DNA of 64,000 nt from Sternotherus odoratus (GCA_032164245.1 JAVMKO010000155.1:329001-393000); one strand, 5' to 3'; shown: positions 1 through 9,965, numbered from the stretch's first letter. A program made the numbers and translations. Notes: generated by a model not told the origin, from the sequence alone.

Positions 1-330
1 ACTGCAATATATGCTTACGCCACAAGATGGTGCTAGAGCTCCATGCTTAGTATAAGAATGGGAAGTGTCCATATATAAAGTGAGGTGCTGGCTCTGTGTA
101 ATTGGGAGATGTCAGTGTGATGTGTGGGGAAATGTTGGCTCTATAAATATCATTGTAACATGCTACGCGGGACTGACTCTGTTTGGAATTGTCAGTCTTT
201 CAGCGCTGAAATCAATAGCCTAAGTTCCTTAACCCTTACCCTGCCGTTCAGTCTGTGGATATTCGGAGCAACGCGGCTAGATGGGACTTTTCTTTCTTCT
301 GAGTGAGGGCTCTGTGAAGTCCTCTTACTA
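1..330. other. Unassigned 5' edge, LTR-like in texture
   Basis: No coding exon is recognisable. The stretch has two TATA-like boxes (about 72-80 and 140-148) and changes abruptly near 330 into G-rich minisatellite sequence. It could be the 3' part of a long terminal repeat, but its other end lies outside the window, so this is only a possibility. Confidence 0.25.
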
Positions 331-423
331 CAGACCCGGCCGTGGGTCCCTGCAAAACGGGACAAATGTGATATTTATGGTAAAAAGACGGGACAGTCCA
401 AAAATATGTAAAAAACGGGACGT

Positions 424-850
424 ATGGTCAGCCTATCCATATGGCCCTGGGGGAGGGTCCCTATATGTCCCATACGGTCCTGGGGAGGGGGTCCCCATAT
501 TGCCCAGGGGAGGGGAGTCCCTGTATGTCCCATATGGCCCTGGGGGAGGGGGTCCCTATATGTCCCATATAGCCCTGGGAGAGGGTGTCCCCATATTGCC
601 CTGGGGAGGGGGAGTCCCTGTATGTCCCATATGGCCCGGGGGCAGGGTGTCCCCATATGGCCCTGGGGAGGGGGAGTCCCTATATGTCCCATATAGCCGT
701 GGGGGAGGGTGTCCCCGTATTGCCCTGGGGAGGGGGAGTCCCTATATGTCCATATAGCCCTGGGGAGGGGGAGTCCCTGTATGTCCCATATGGCCCGGGG
801 GAGGGGGAGTCCCTATATGTCCCATATGGCCCTGGTGGAGGGCTCAGCGG
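424..850. repeat. G-rich minisatellite (CCATATGGCCCTGGGG type)
   Basis: The block consists of about ten imperfect head-to-tail copies built around CCATATGGCCCTGGGGGAGG and GTCCCTATATGTC. It stays open in several frames on both strands because the unit lacks stops, so the long frames here are not evidence of a gene. Confidence 0.85.
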
Positions 851-1059
851 AGGGGGGGAGCTGCCCTTCTTCATGCCCTCAAGCAAGATGGCGGCGCGGG
901 GCTCGTCTAGCGAGATCTCCTCCGAGATCACGAGCTCTCGCTCTCTGGAGCGCGGTGCGGCGCCGGGAGCGGTTGGTCGGTTGCCAGGGGCAACGCCGAG
1001 GGCCGGGGCGCGCGGAGCCTGAGCGAGAGCGACAGAGCGCGCGGCGGGGGCTGGGCGCG

Positions 1060-1480
1060 CGGGGCGAGGGTTCCACGGGGGTTCCACTGAGGGAGGAGGG
1101 GGGATGGGGGCGGAGGAGTTCCACAGGGGGAGGGGGAGTCTCTGTGGGGGGGCGGGGGGTTCCACTGAGGGGGGAGGGGGAGTCTCTGTGGGGGGGGGCG
1201 GGGGTTCCACTGAGAGGGGGAGGGGGAGTCTCTGTGGGGGGGTGGGAGGGTTCCACTGAGGGGGGAGGGGGAGTCTCTGTGGGGGGGCGGGGGTTCCACT
1301 GAGGGGGGAGGGGGAGTCTCTGTAGGGGGGCGGGGGGGTTCCACTGAGGGGGGAGGGGGAGTCTCTGTGGGGGCGGGGGGTTCCACTGAGGGGGGCGGGG
1401 GAGTCTTTGTGGGGGGCCGGGGGGTTCCACAGGGGGAGAGGGAACGGGGGGGAGGGGGAGTCTGTGGGGGGAGCAGAGGG
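1060..1480. repeat. G-rich minisatellite with GTTCCACTGAGG units
   Basis: Roughly eight to nine copies of a unit of about 45-50 bp alternate GTTCCACTGAGG with GAGTCTCTGTGG inside G runs. The G runs could form quadruplexes. The array lies just upstream of TMEM107 exon 1 and yields long spurious Pro/Gly frames on both strands. Confidence 0.85.
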
Positions 1481-1966
1481 GTTCCACGAGGGGGTTTTTG
1501 GGGAGGGGGGAGTATGGGGGCCACAGGGATGGGGGATTGCACAAGGGGGGAGGGTGTAGATTGGGGAGTCTCCATGGGGGGGGCGCAGGGTTGGGGGATA
1601 CTAGGAGGGGGGACATGGGGATGGGGGAGTCGCTATGTGGGGTGCCCACCCTGTGTGAAACCCACAATCTGAACCCTACAGCATTCTACTGGGGGGGCAG
1701 GCGGATGGAGGCGGGGGGGTTCCATGGGGGTGGCGGTGATGCAGGGGGCTATGGGGGACAATGGAGACTGGGGGGTTCCATGGGGGGTTATGTGGGGGGG
1801 ACGACGGGAGATGGGGACTCCATGGGGGGTGATGGGGGAGACTCCCCAGGGAGGATGCAGGGGGGCCCGGTGCTGCCTTGGGTCACCCCAGCCTGACGCC
1901 TTCGCTCCCCCTCCCCCCCGCTAGGCCCCACCCAGAGGATCCTGCCTGCGTGGGGGGCGCCTGGCG

Positions 1967-2053
1967 ATGCCGCTGGTCAGTGGGCTGGTGCCCGCCCGCT
2001 TCCTGACCCTCACGGCGCATCTCGCCATCGTCACCACCATCTTCTGGTCCCGG
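1967..2053 (+). CDS. TMEM107: TMEM107 exon 1 (start codon to first donor)
   Basis: The exon encodes 29 residues beginning MPLVSGLVPARF and ending TTIFWSR, followed by a GTAAGA donor in phase 0. This matches the N-terminal cytosolic stub and first membrane segment of vertebrate TMEM107, including the strongly conserved SGLVP.RFLTL and FWSR. TMEM107 is a four-pass membrane protein of the ciliary transition zone (MKS module), needed for normal ciliogenesis and Hedgehog signalling. The ATG is the only in-frame one, directly before the conserved block. The GC-rich sequence just upstream fits a CpG-type promoter. Confidence 0.9.
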
Positions 2054-2094
2054 GTAAGAGACCCCGACGACGCCCACCCTGTGTGACACTCACA

Positions 2095-3060
2095 ATCGGC
2101 ACCTTACCACACCACACCCCCGATGACGTCTACCTGTGTGACACCCACAGTCGGCAGCCTACAGCATGCCTGCCCGACGACACACACCCTGTGTGACACC
2201 CGCAATCTGCAGCCTACGGCATGCCACCTATCCACCCTGACAATGCACACCCATGTGACACCCACAGTCTACACCCAGACAGAATGCCTGTCCATCCACC
2301 CAGACATCACACCCATGTGATGCCCACAACGTATACCTATACAGCACACCCATCTACCCATCCAGCATGCCCACTCGTCCACCACAACACACACCCGTAT
2401 GACACCCACAAGGTACACCTATACAGCACACCCATCTACCCATCCAGCATGCCCACTCATCCACCATAAAACACACCCGTATGACACCCACAAGGTACAC
2501 CTATATAGCACACCCGCCTGTACACTGAGACGATGCACATCCATATAGCACTTTGACCTGGAAACACCCGCCCATCCTAACAGCACATACCTGTGAGGTA
2601 CACCCCTACAGCGTGCCTGCTCGCCCACCGCAAGGATGTACACTCATAAGACGTACAGCTGTACATGTCTGTCCCGGTGACACACACCTTTCTGATACCC
2701 GCACCTATGATGTACACCCGCACAATGCACTGACCCTGATGACGTACAACCGCATGATGCCTGTGATGCAGACCCACCCCGACAACTCACACCTGTACGA
2801 CGAGCATGCCTACAACACACACCGCCATATCACACCCGCCCTTACAACGCCCGTGCCTGCAATACATCCCCATACCATACACCCATCCCGACAATGGCCG
2901 CCTGCTCCAACAACGCCCACCCATATAACGTCCATCCATGTGACGAACCACCTGTACAATGTGCACAGCTGCCCCGGCAACACCCGCCTGCCACTATCCC
3001 CTGTCACACACGTACAGGTCTCCCAATACACTCACCACCTAACACGGTGTACACCATCCT
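2095..3060. repeat. CA-rich degenerate repeat inside TMEM107 intron 1
   Basis: This stretch has many imperfect copies of CACACCCATGTGACACCCA-like units, including a near-exact duplication of about 77 bp around 2390-2510. No exon was recognised in it. Confidence 0.75.
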
Positions 3061-3271
3061 CCAACATGCACCCCTCATGCAGCAGGGCTTCCACCTCACC
3101 CACCCCCCGCAATCTTCCCCCACCTCTCTCAGCCCATTTCTCCTCACTCCCAGCATCCTCCCCCCCATGCCCTGCTGTAGACCCCAGGTGCCCCCCGTCC
3201 CGCTGTAGACCCAGACCTGTCATCTCCCCCACCCCCCTCCGCTCGCCCTGGTGTCCCCCCAGCCGGCTCAC

Positions 3272-3339
3272 TCCAGGTCCTGGCGCTGGTACTGCTGCTG
3301 GGTGTACTGCAGGGGCAGCCCGGCCCGGACGTTGTTGTC
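3272..3339 (-). CDS. TMEM107: TMEM107 exon 2, inverted relative to the rest of the gene
   Basis: Read on the minus strand, a CTTGCAG acceptor is followed by 68 nt encoding DNNVRAGLPLQYTQQQYQRQ then DL, and a GTGAGC donor. This corresponds to the known TMEM107 exon 2 product (human pattern D.NI.ACLPL..T...Y..QD). It enters in phase 0, as exon 1 requires, and leaves with GA, which the first G of exon 3 completes as Glu. Every splice signal is intact, yet the exon points opposite to exons 1, 3, 4 and 5. Either a local inversion has removed it from the normal transcript or the assembly has flipped a segment. Confidence 0.85.
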
Positions 3340-3454
3340 CTGCAAGACGGGGCAGCAAGATCAGGCCCGGGCGTGACACTCAGCGGAGTGTGAGCTGGGG
3401 TAGAATCGGGGGGCAGGAGAAAAGATGCTATCCTGACTCCCAGCCTGCCCCTGC

Positions 3455-3690
3455 TCTAACCACTAGCCCCCACTCCCCTCCCAGAGCCGGGGAGAGAACC
3501 CAGGAGTCCTGATTCCCAGCCCCCTTTTCTATACCCCACCAGCCCCCACTCCCCTCCGAGAGCTGGGGAGAGAATCCAGGAGTCCTGGCTCCCAGACCCC
3601 TCTGCTCTAACCCACCGGCCCCCACTCCTCTCCCAGAGCTGGGGAGAGAACCCAGGAGTCCTGATCCACATTGCTTCCACCCACCTCCCT
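3455..3690 (-). repeat. 75-bp tRNA-like tandem unit, about 3 copies
   Basis: Three inverted-orientation copies of the unit GGGAGCCAGGACTCCTGGGT followed by TCTCTCCCC and a GGGGCTAGTGGTTAGAGCAG-type segment. It lies between the flipped TMEM107 exon 2 and exon 3. The same unit recurs elsewhere in the window (see the entry near 18.6 kb). Confidence 0.85.
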
Positions 3691-3800
3691 GCAGCCACAA
3701 CCTCCTTGATTCCTGCCGCCTGTGTTCAGTGGGGGCTCCCCATATCCCTCGCGCCCAGCCCCCTGTGACCCCGTGTCGCCCGTCCGGGCGCCGGCCCCAG

Positions 3801-3901
3801 GCTGGTGGTGGCCCTGTCGGTGACCCTGGGCTTGTTCGTGGTGGAGCTGGCCGGCTTCTTCTCCGGGGTGTCCATGTTCAACAACACCCAGACTCTGCTG
3901 T
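3801..3901 (+). CDS. TMEM107: TMEM107 exon 3
   Basis: After a GGCCCCAG acceptor the exon encodes LVVALSVTLGLFVVELAGFF and SGVSMFNNTQTLL, the most conserved membrane segment and loop of TMEM107. It enters with one base completing Glu from exon 2. The donor is GTATCC at 3902, leaving one T, which gives Ser with either version of exon 4. A competing GT two bases upstream would break the frame. Confidence 0.92.
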
Positions 3902-4335
3902 GTATCCTTCCGCCTGTTGGGGGACGAACGCTGAACACCCCCCCCCCCCCCCGTATGGTGTTACAGCATCACCCGGACCTGCCTGACCCCCCCCCCACAA
4001 CACAATGACTTGTCCCCAGGGGGCCCCACCTCTGTTCTGCACTGGCTCAGGGGGGCGGGGAATGGGGCGGCAGCCTGTCCCCTCTAGGGGGCGCCGACTC
4101 CCACCCGGCCCCAGGGTGGGACTGGCTGGCTCAGGGGGGCGGGGAATGGGAGGGACGGGGTCCGCTCAGCTGACCCCAGACCATCACCCTGGTTAGCACC
4201 ATTGGCATCCCCAGCGGAGAGACCGGGGCCTGGTACAGGGGAGAACGGATGGGGGGCAGCCCCCTGCCCCGCCCCAGCTGCATCAGCCCCCCCCATCGGT
4301 CCCAGTTGTTGATCCCTGACTCTGCTCCCCACCAG

Positions 4336-4414
4336 CCATCGGGCCTCACGCCGCCGTGACCCTGCTCTTCTTCCTCTTCGACCAGTGGGGCAGCAGGATC
4401 TTTGCCTTCTGCAG
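4336..4414 (+). CDS. TMEM107: TMEM107 exon 4, version a
   Basis: An ACCAG acceptor and GTCAGT donor bound 79 nt encoding (S)IGPHAAVTLLFFLF then DQWGSRIFAFC. The initial IG and the final F.FC resemble the standard vertebrate sequence. Entry phase (two bases completing a Ser codon) and exit phase (AG) equal those of version b, so each can splice between exons 3 and 5, but the two placed in series would not keep frame. It is six codons shorter than version b. This looks like one member of a mutually exclusive exon pair. Confidence 0.75.
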
Positions 4415-4547
4415 GTCAGTGGCGCCCCCTAGAGGGGACAGGCCCCTGCCCCCTTCCCCGCCCTCCTGAGCCGGCCAGTCCCTGCCCTGGTGCCGGGTGG
4501 GGCCAGCGCCCCCTACAGGGTTCTCTCCACGCCGGGTTATTTCCCAG

Positions 4548-4644
4548 CACTGGCCGCTCACTGCAGCGCCTCCGTCTGCCTCTCCTTCTTCACCTCGGCG
4601 CGCTGGGAGAGCGCCGCCTACTGGTACATCCTGGCCGCCTGCAG
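4548..4644 (+). CDS. TMEM107: TMEM107 exon 4, version b
   Basis: A TTTCCCAG acceptor and GTAGAT donor bound 97 nt encoding (S)LAAHCSASVCLSFF, TSARWESAAYWYILAAC. The HCSASV.LSFF and RWE...YWYI pattern matches the usual TMEM107 third-to-fourth membrane region very closely. Phases are identical to version a, 133 bp upstream. This version gives the canonical-length protein. Confidence 0.88.
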
Positions 4645-4726
4645 GTAGATGCCCCCCCGAGGGGCATGGGCGGGGGGACCCGGGGGGAACGTCCTGGCAT
4701 TGACCCCACCACCCTTGTGCCCCCAG

Positions 4727-4796
4727 CGCCCTGCCCGCAGCCTTCCAGATCCTGCTCTTCATCTCCATCTTCAGGTTCAAGAGGAAGCCACTGTGA
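4727..4796 (+). CDS. TMEM107: TMEM107 exon 5 (C-terminus and stop)
   Basis: After a GTGCCCCCAG acceptor, the AG carried from exon 4 plus the first C gives Ser, then ALPAAFQILLFISIFRFKRK and PL, then TGA. This is the last membrane segment and the short basic C-terminus of TMEM107. The stop ends at 4796. Confidence 0.92.
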
Positions 4797-5659
4797 GCCG
4801 CCCCCCCCCCCGGGAGGTCTGTGCCCCCCGGCCCCACGGGCTCTGAGCCGGGGGGTGGATACGCCGCAAGGGGAGCTCGCCACGCCCGCCGTGCCCCACA
4901 GGCCTGGCACTGGACGGGGGCGGCATGGGGCTGTCAGGACCCGGTGCTCTGCCTCTAGGGGGCAGGGCTGAATTAGCCCCATAGGAGCCTACAGTGGCCT
5001 GTACCAGCACACCCCATGGGCAACAGGCGGTACTGCACCCTGTGTCAGTCCCATAGCAACCTACAGTGCCCCCCCAGAACACCCCCATGGGCAACAGGCG
5101 GTACTGCACCCTGTGTCAGCCCCATAGCAACCTGCTGCCCCCCCAGGATACCCCCATGGGCAACAGGCAGTACTGCAGCCTGTGTCAGCCCCATAGCAAC
5201 CTGCTGCCCCCCCAGAACACCCCCATGGGCAACAGGCGGTACTGCAGCCTGTGTCAGTCCCATAGCAAACTACAGTGCCCCCCCAGGATACCCCCATGGG
5301 CAACAGGCAGTACTGCAGCCTGTGTCAGCCCCATAGCAACCTACAGTGCCCCCCCCCAGGATGCCCCCATGGGCAACAGGCGGTACTGCATTCTGTGTCA
5401 GTCCCATAGCACCCTACAGTGCCCCCTGCAGGACACCCCCATGGGCAACAAGCGGTACTGCAGCCTGTGTCAGCCCCATAGCAACGTATAGTGCCCCCCC
5501 AGGAGACCCCCATGGGTAACAGGCGGTACTGCAGCCTGTGTCAGCCCCATAGCAACCTGCTGCCCCCCTCCCAGGGCACCCCAGTGGCAGCAGGAGGTAC
5601 TGCACCGGGCAGTGCATCTGCCCCACTGACGCGGGAGCCGGCCCTGCCCCCGGAATAAA
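4797..5659 (+). other. TMEM107: TMEM107 3' UTR with 68-bp minisatellite and polyadenylation signal
   Basis: Between about 4982 and 5590 there are about nine copies of a unit of about 68 bp (CCCCCATGGGCAACAGGCGG, CTGTGTCAGCCCCATAGCAA). AATAAA at 5654-5659 is the first good polyadenylation signal after the stop. In mammals the U8 snoRNA gene (SNORD118) sits at the TMEM107 3' end; I looked for it here and did not see it. Confidence 0.7.
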
Positions 5660-5824
5660 GCCGGCTTTCCTAACCAGAGCTGGGGTGTGTTCCAGTCTGC
5701 TCCCCACTCCCCTGTGGGCTGGGGGGGGCAGAACTCACATGGGAAGGAGTTTGGGGGTGTTCCCATAAGAAGGGCTGATTCGGCAGGGGGCGCTCTCCCC
5801 TCACAGCTCTCCTCAGGGGGCCGT

Positions 5825-6005
5825 CAGTTAGGCTGGGCATCAGCAGAGCTGTGGGTCAGGAGTGGGGGGCACCAGCAGAGCTGGGGGGGGGGCTGGGCTG
5901 GCAGGGGGCTGGGGGTGGGAGTGAGGGGCATCAGCAGAGCTGGGGGGCAGGGCTGGACTGGCTGGGGGGTGGGAGTGAGGGGCACTGACAGAGCTGGGGG
6001 GGCTG
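5825..6005. repeat. Short minisatellite (CAGCAGAGCTGGGG units)
   Basis: Four imperfect copies of a unit of about 55-60 bp, with AGGGGCACCAGCAGAGCTGG as the core. No gene is evident here. Confidence 0.7.
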
Positions 6006-6289
6006 ACTGAATATATGGGGCTGAGAACAGGAACTCAAGGACTGTGTTGAATGGATCAGCCATTAACACCATAAACACCCTCCACTCCCCCGGCACACGG
6101 GCGCTGTTGGGTCCATTGCCCCCCACTTCCCACCTGGGCAGTAGTGGGGACCAGAGTGAGGGGGACCTCCCCAGCACACCCCCCATGGGTAAACCACAGA
6201 CCCACTAGCTACACCCCCTCCATCCGTTCCCCCGCGTCGTCTGTCCCTCCCAATTCACTCATCCCCCAACACCCCCCAACTGTGGTCTG

Positions 6290-6500
6290 AGCCGTGCCCG
6301 GTGTGACGGGTCCCGATCTCCATTTGGGGGGGGGTCTGGGCAGTGCCCAGCGAGACAGGGTCCCGATCTCGGTTTGGGGGGGGGTCTGGGCAGTGCCCGG
6401 CGAGATGGGGCCCCGATCTCGGTTTGGGGGGGGGGGGTCTGGGCAGTGCCCAGCGAGACGGGGCCCCGATCTCGGTGGGGGGGGGGTCTGGATGGTGACC
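6290..6500 (-). repeat. Small minisatellite of the window's root 44/46-bp family
   Basis: Four copies of a unit of about 55-58 bp. On the minus strand it reads GGCACTGCCCAGACCCC followed by CCGAGATCGGGACCC. That is the same root as the large arrays at 22-26.8 kb (GACCCCGACTGAGATCTGGG). G runs separate the copies. Confidence 0.7.
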
Positions 6501-7216
6501 TGTAGACTGAATGCCCGGTGCCAATGGGACGGTGTGAGGCCCCCGCCCGTCACTGACGCCCAGCGAGCTGTGGGGAGAAACACAGTCCGTGTGAAACCCG
6601 CAGGATGTGCAGTTAAAGGGCCGGTGCTCATACTGGGGGGGCGGGGTGGGGGGTCACAAGAGTAGCTCCCTGGAGCCACAGGTCAGTGCCCTGGCATGAC
6701 ATGAGTGTGATGGGGCTCAGAGCTGGCCCCCACCAGCAGCAAGGCCAGAAAGGGGGGGCTCCAGTCACTGCTCCCATGGAAGGTTGTGGGGGCTGCAAAG
6801 CAGAAGGACCAGCGTTGGGGGTTTACTATTTATATAGATAGTGTAAATTTATACTATTGATACTCTACCCCCCTTCTGCAAACAGACTATTCTCTTGGAA
6901 AGACGAAATATTCTTCGGGCCCCTTCATTCCTTCTTTAGGTTCTGCCGGACACGTTTGTCCTAAGAAATAGCAGCTGCGGTCTTCAGAGTGAGGCTTTTT
7001 ACGCCTTCAGCCCCGGTCCAGCTGCCTTGGCAGCAATGGGTTTGAGATCCTGTGAATGTGGACTCTGAGTCCGAAAGACTCTTGATCGCACATCTTCTGG
7101 GAGAGGATCGGGGACACATTTGTTTAGTTCTTTACTCATCTTCCTCATCACTTATCGGTGCTGTCGGCCCACGACAATATCTCGAGACCATCTGCGTGAA
7201 GATTGAAGTGATCTAG

Positions 7217-7330
7217 TCAGTTGCCTCCGTTTGCTTCCAAAGCCCTCACAAGGTTTCGCACATCCCTGCAGGATTTGTCATGAACCATGTCAGAGACCAG
7301 GGACAAAATCTTCCCCTGCGCTTCACTAGG
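7217..7330 (-). CDS. Possible unidentified terminal exon or degraded gene piece
   Basis: On the minus strand a long T-rich tract ending CGCCAG is followed by 37 codons (PSEAQGKILSLVSDMVHDKS, CRDVRNLVRALEANGGN) and a TGA. The composition looks protein-like, and two more short open pieces continue past the stop (LDHFNLHADGLEILS, then VPDPLPEDVRSRVF). I do not recognise the family. It could be a 3' exon, a decayed gene, or a transposon-derived protein with disabling stops. The surrounding 6830-7420 sequence is AT-richer and appears low-copy within the window. Confidence 0.3.
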   Translation of the reverse strand, partial: PSEAQGKILSLVSDMVHDKSCRDVRNLVRALEANGGN

Positions 7331-7699
7331 CTGGCGATAAGAAAAAAACGAATGAGAATTTCCTTGCCTGCCCCCCTGTCGGGCGAGGAGAGGTTTTCAT
7401 CTCGGGTTTTGCGTTATTTATAATCTTTGGTCAGTGAAAACAAAACGGTCCGATCCTCGGTGGATGTTGAAGTCTATGGAGAGGCGATTCATTCACTTCC
7501 CCATCCCGAGTCCAGCGCCGTCCTTCAGCACCGAGCGGGAGAAGGAGCAGCGGGTGCACCCCACGCTCAACACCCCCGAGCGGCCCCGGCCAAAGTTCAT
7601 GGCTCACACGGGACCGGGGCGGGCCGCGGCTCTGGGCCCCCTGCTGATGCCCCCTCCAGCGGGGAGAGGGGGGGTCCCCACACCCCTCCTGCGGTTCGG

Positions 7700-8220
7700 C
7701 TCCCGTTTATATAAACCTCTAGTTTATATTTTCATGTGGCTGGAAAGGTTTTACTATCAAGTGCTGACTTTAGTTAAGCTTCGCGGGGCTGCTCGGGGAG
7801 GCGGGGGGGGGGGTCCGGCGCAGGGCTGCTCTGGTGGGCGGGGGGTTTTGCGGGACTTCTCAGGCGGAGGGAGCCGGCATGGGGCTGCTCGGGCGGGGGG
7901 GGGGGGGGGGTCCGCGGAGCTGCTTGGTAGGTCGGAGGCTTAACGTCACATGCCTCCTCACTAGCCCACAATGGACCTAGCGAGGTCGATTTCAGCTACT
8001 CCTCTCGTTAGGGAGGAGAACCAAAGTCGATTTTAAGGTCCCTTTAAATCTGCTTTAAGGACATGCATGTGAGGACGGGTATAGGCTTAAATCAACTTTA
8101 GCTTGATAAAGTCGACTTTAAGCCCTAGTGGGGACCTGCCCCAAGAAACCTTTAACTAAAGTCAGCACTTGATAGTAAAACCTTTCCAGCCACATGAAAA
8201 TATAAACTAGAGGGCTCCTG
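7700..8220. mobile_element. Fold-back element with ~70-bp arms and a second element inside
   Basis: The segment at about 7710-7785 (CTAGTTTATATTTTCATGTG and on) recurs inverted at about 8150-8215. Between the arms lies G-rich sequence, then a block with AGTCGATTTTAAGG and its inverse AAGTCGACTTTAAGCC that looks like a small inverted-repeat element of its own. No coding sequence was seen. Confidence 0.6.
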
Positions 8221-9620
8221 GTGAGTTATTCCCTTGGTGAACCCACAGAGGGGGGGGATGCCTGGACACCCCAGGGTGATCTCACCCCCCACACGCTGTG
8301 AGGGGGCCCTTTCCCCTCCCCGGCAGATGCCCCCTTTCCCCTCCCCCACCGTCTCTGAGCCAACCTTGGCTGTTGGCCGCTTGTTCCCTTAAGCAGCTTA
8401 GCTAATCTGGTCACTCCGGGCAGCTGCTGTCATGGTGATATGGGGGGGGCCTTGCTTGGTGGGGGGTCTGCCTAGCAGGGGGGTGCTGGATGAAAAGGGG
8501 GCTCATCGGGGTGTTTAAAACTAGGTGCCTCAGGGTTCCCAAAAATCACTGACGTGTGAAAACGAGGGACCCCTGGTGAAAAATCATTTCCCTTGTGAAA
8601 ATCTCTTGTGAGACAGGGACCACTCGTGAAAAATCATGGGGGAAATCACTGGCCTCTCGTGAGACTCAGGGCCCCCTTGTGAACACCCCTGGTGCTTGTA
8701 AGACAGGTCTCTTGTGAACATCAGTGTCTACCGATGAAAGTCACGGTCCTCGTGTGAAAAGGGTGAAAAATCATCAGTCTCTTGTGAAAATCTCGAGCCT
8801 TTTAGGAGAATCCCAGGTCTCTGATGCGAGTCCGGGACCCCTCGTGAAAATCACAGGCCTCTTGTGCAGAGGGGAGACCTCTCGTGAAAACCACTGGCCG
8901 CTTTGGAAAATCTCCCGGCTCTTGTGAGACCCAGTCCTTGTGAAAACACGGCTGGTGAGAATCCACTGCCTGGGGGAAGGGTGCTGGGGTCCCTGCCCCT
9001 CCGTGCCCCTTACAGTGGGGGGCAGGGCAGTTTACATGCCACAGTCCCTATAGCCCGGGATGGGGGGCGGAAGAGGGGGGCATGGTGTGGGGAGGGGCAG
9101 GACCTGTGGAGTAGATAGGGAGAGGCGATCACCCTGCCAGGGCTCCCCCTGCTATGGGGGTTCACCACAGGAATGGCTGATGGGGGGACATGCCGCTTGG
9201 GGGTAGCGAGGGGGGTCACGGTTAATGAGGCACGGCAAGGAGAGGGGGGGTCACAGGGGCACCACATGGCAGCTGCCCAGTCCCCCGGGCTAAGCCGGCG
9301 CCACGTGGCTTCCCGGGGCGGGGAGAGTGTCCGGGTGGCGGGAGCCAAGCGCGCCCAGGGCGCACGGGGGAGAAGGAGCAGGGCGCACGGGGGAGAAGGA
9401 GCAGGGCGCACGGGGGAGAAGGAGCAGGGCGCACGGAGAGCCGGCGCTCCAAGACCCGGGCGATAAGGCGCAGGGCGCTCCAAGACCCGGGCACATGGGG
9501 GAGCCGGCGCGGGGCGCTCTGGGACGCACTGAGGAGAAGGCGCAGGGCGCTCCAAGACCCGTGCGCACAGAGGAGCCGGCGCGGGGTGCTCCAAGACCCC
9601 CCCCCCCAAGCCCCATGGCA
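8205..9620. repeat. Left copy of inverted-duplicated block (partner 52885-54290)
   Basis: The reverse complement matches 52885-54290 over nearly its whole length. Shared landmarks include the repeated GTGAAAATC/TCTCGTGA motifs (8540-8960), CAGCTGCTGTCATGGTGAT near 8430, and the GCGCACGGGGGAGAAGGAGC array (9355-9450). The GTGAAAATC-rich part is a degenerate tandem repeat with no recognisable gene. In the right arm this block sits at a different place relative to its neighbours. Confidence 0.8.
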
Positions 9621-9634
9621 TTCTGGGTACTCAC

Positions 9635-9679
9635 TGGCCACCCCAGTAAATCTTGGTGGTGACCACATAACTCGAGCAC
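9635..9679 (-). CDS. KCNAB3: KCNAB3 internal exon (VTTKIYWGGQ)
   Basis: On the minus strand a CTTCCCCCAG acceptor and GTGAGT donor bound 45 nt. With AG from the previous exon they encode (R)CSSYVVTTKIYWGG and the start of a Gln. This is the conserved strand and loop of the Kv channel beta-subunit aldo-keto reductase fold (family pattern RRSS.VITTK..WGG). The terminal Gln instead of Lys points to KCNAB3. The Cys in place of the second Arg is unusual. KCNAB3 is a cytosolic NADPH-binding subunit that modulates Kv1 channels. KCNAB3 and TMEM107 are near neighbours on human 17p13.1, so synteny supports the call. Confidence 0.85.
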
Positions 9680-9778
9680 CTGGGGGAAGAAAGGGAGGCA
9701 GGTTAGACCCACTGCCCAGCCCCCCAACCCCTGCCCCACAGCACCCCCCTATGGAAGGGGGGTTGGGGGACAGTTTAC

Positions 9779-9818
9779 CTCCAACCTTTGCTCCGCAGGA
9801 CGTTGCCCAGGATCTTTT
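9779..9818 (-). CDS. KCNAB3: KCNAB3 internal exon (KILGNVLRSKGW)
   Basis: A TCAGGGCAG acceptor and GTAAAC donor bound 40 nt encoding (E)KILGNVLRSKGW plus AG. It joins in phase to the exon at 9635-9679 (GWR|CSSYVV). The family pattern AE..LGNIL.SKGWR fits KCNAB3 best. The intron between them is only 99 bp. No further KCNAB3 exons (nucleotide-binding or C-terminal parts) were found on either side or in the inverted copy, so only this fragment of the gene is visible. Confidence 0.85.
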
Positions 9819-9879
9819 CTGCCCTGAAGGGAAAAAAGAAAAAGAGAAAATAGAACGAGTCCCCCTCCCCCACCAGGAC

Positions 9880-9965
9880 TCCTGGGTTCTCTCCCCGGCT
9901 CTCGGAGGGGAGTAGGGCTGGGGGGGTAGAGCAGCAGGGGCTGGGAGCCAGGACTCCTGGCTCTG
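9880..9965 (+). repeat. 75-bp tRNA-like unit, single degenerate copy
   Basis: Contains CAGGACTCCTGGGTTCTCTC and CCCGGCTCT, as in the arrays near 3.5 and 18.6 kb. It lies immediately upstream (on the minus strand) of the KCNAB3 exon pair. Confidence 0.7.

Noticed and set aside
4797..5660. U8 snoRNA (SNORD118) in the TMEM107 3' end
   Set aside because: Expected by mammalian synteny, but I saw neither C/D boxes in order nor U8-like sequence; the region is a 68-bp minisatellite.
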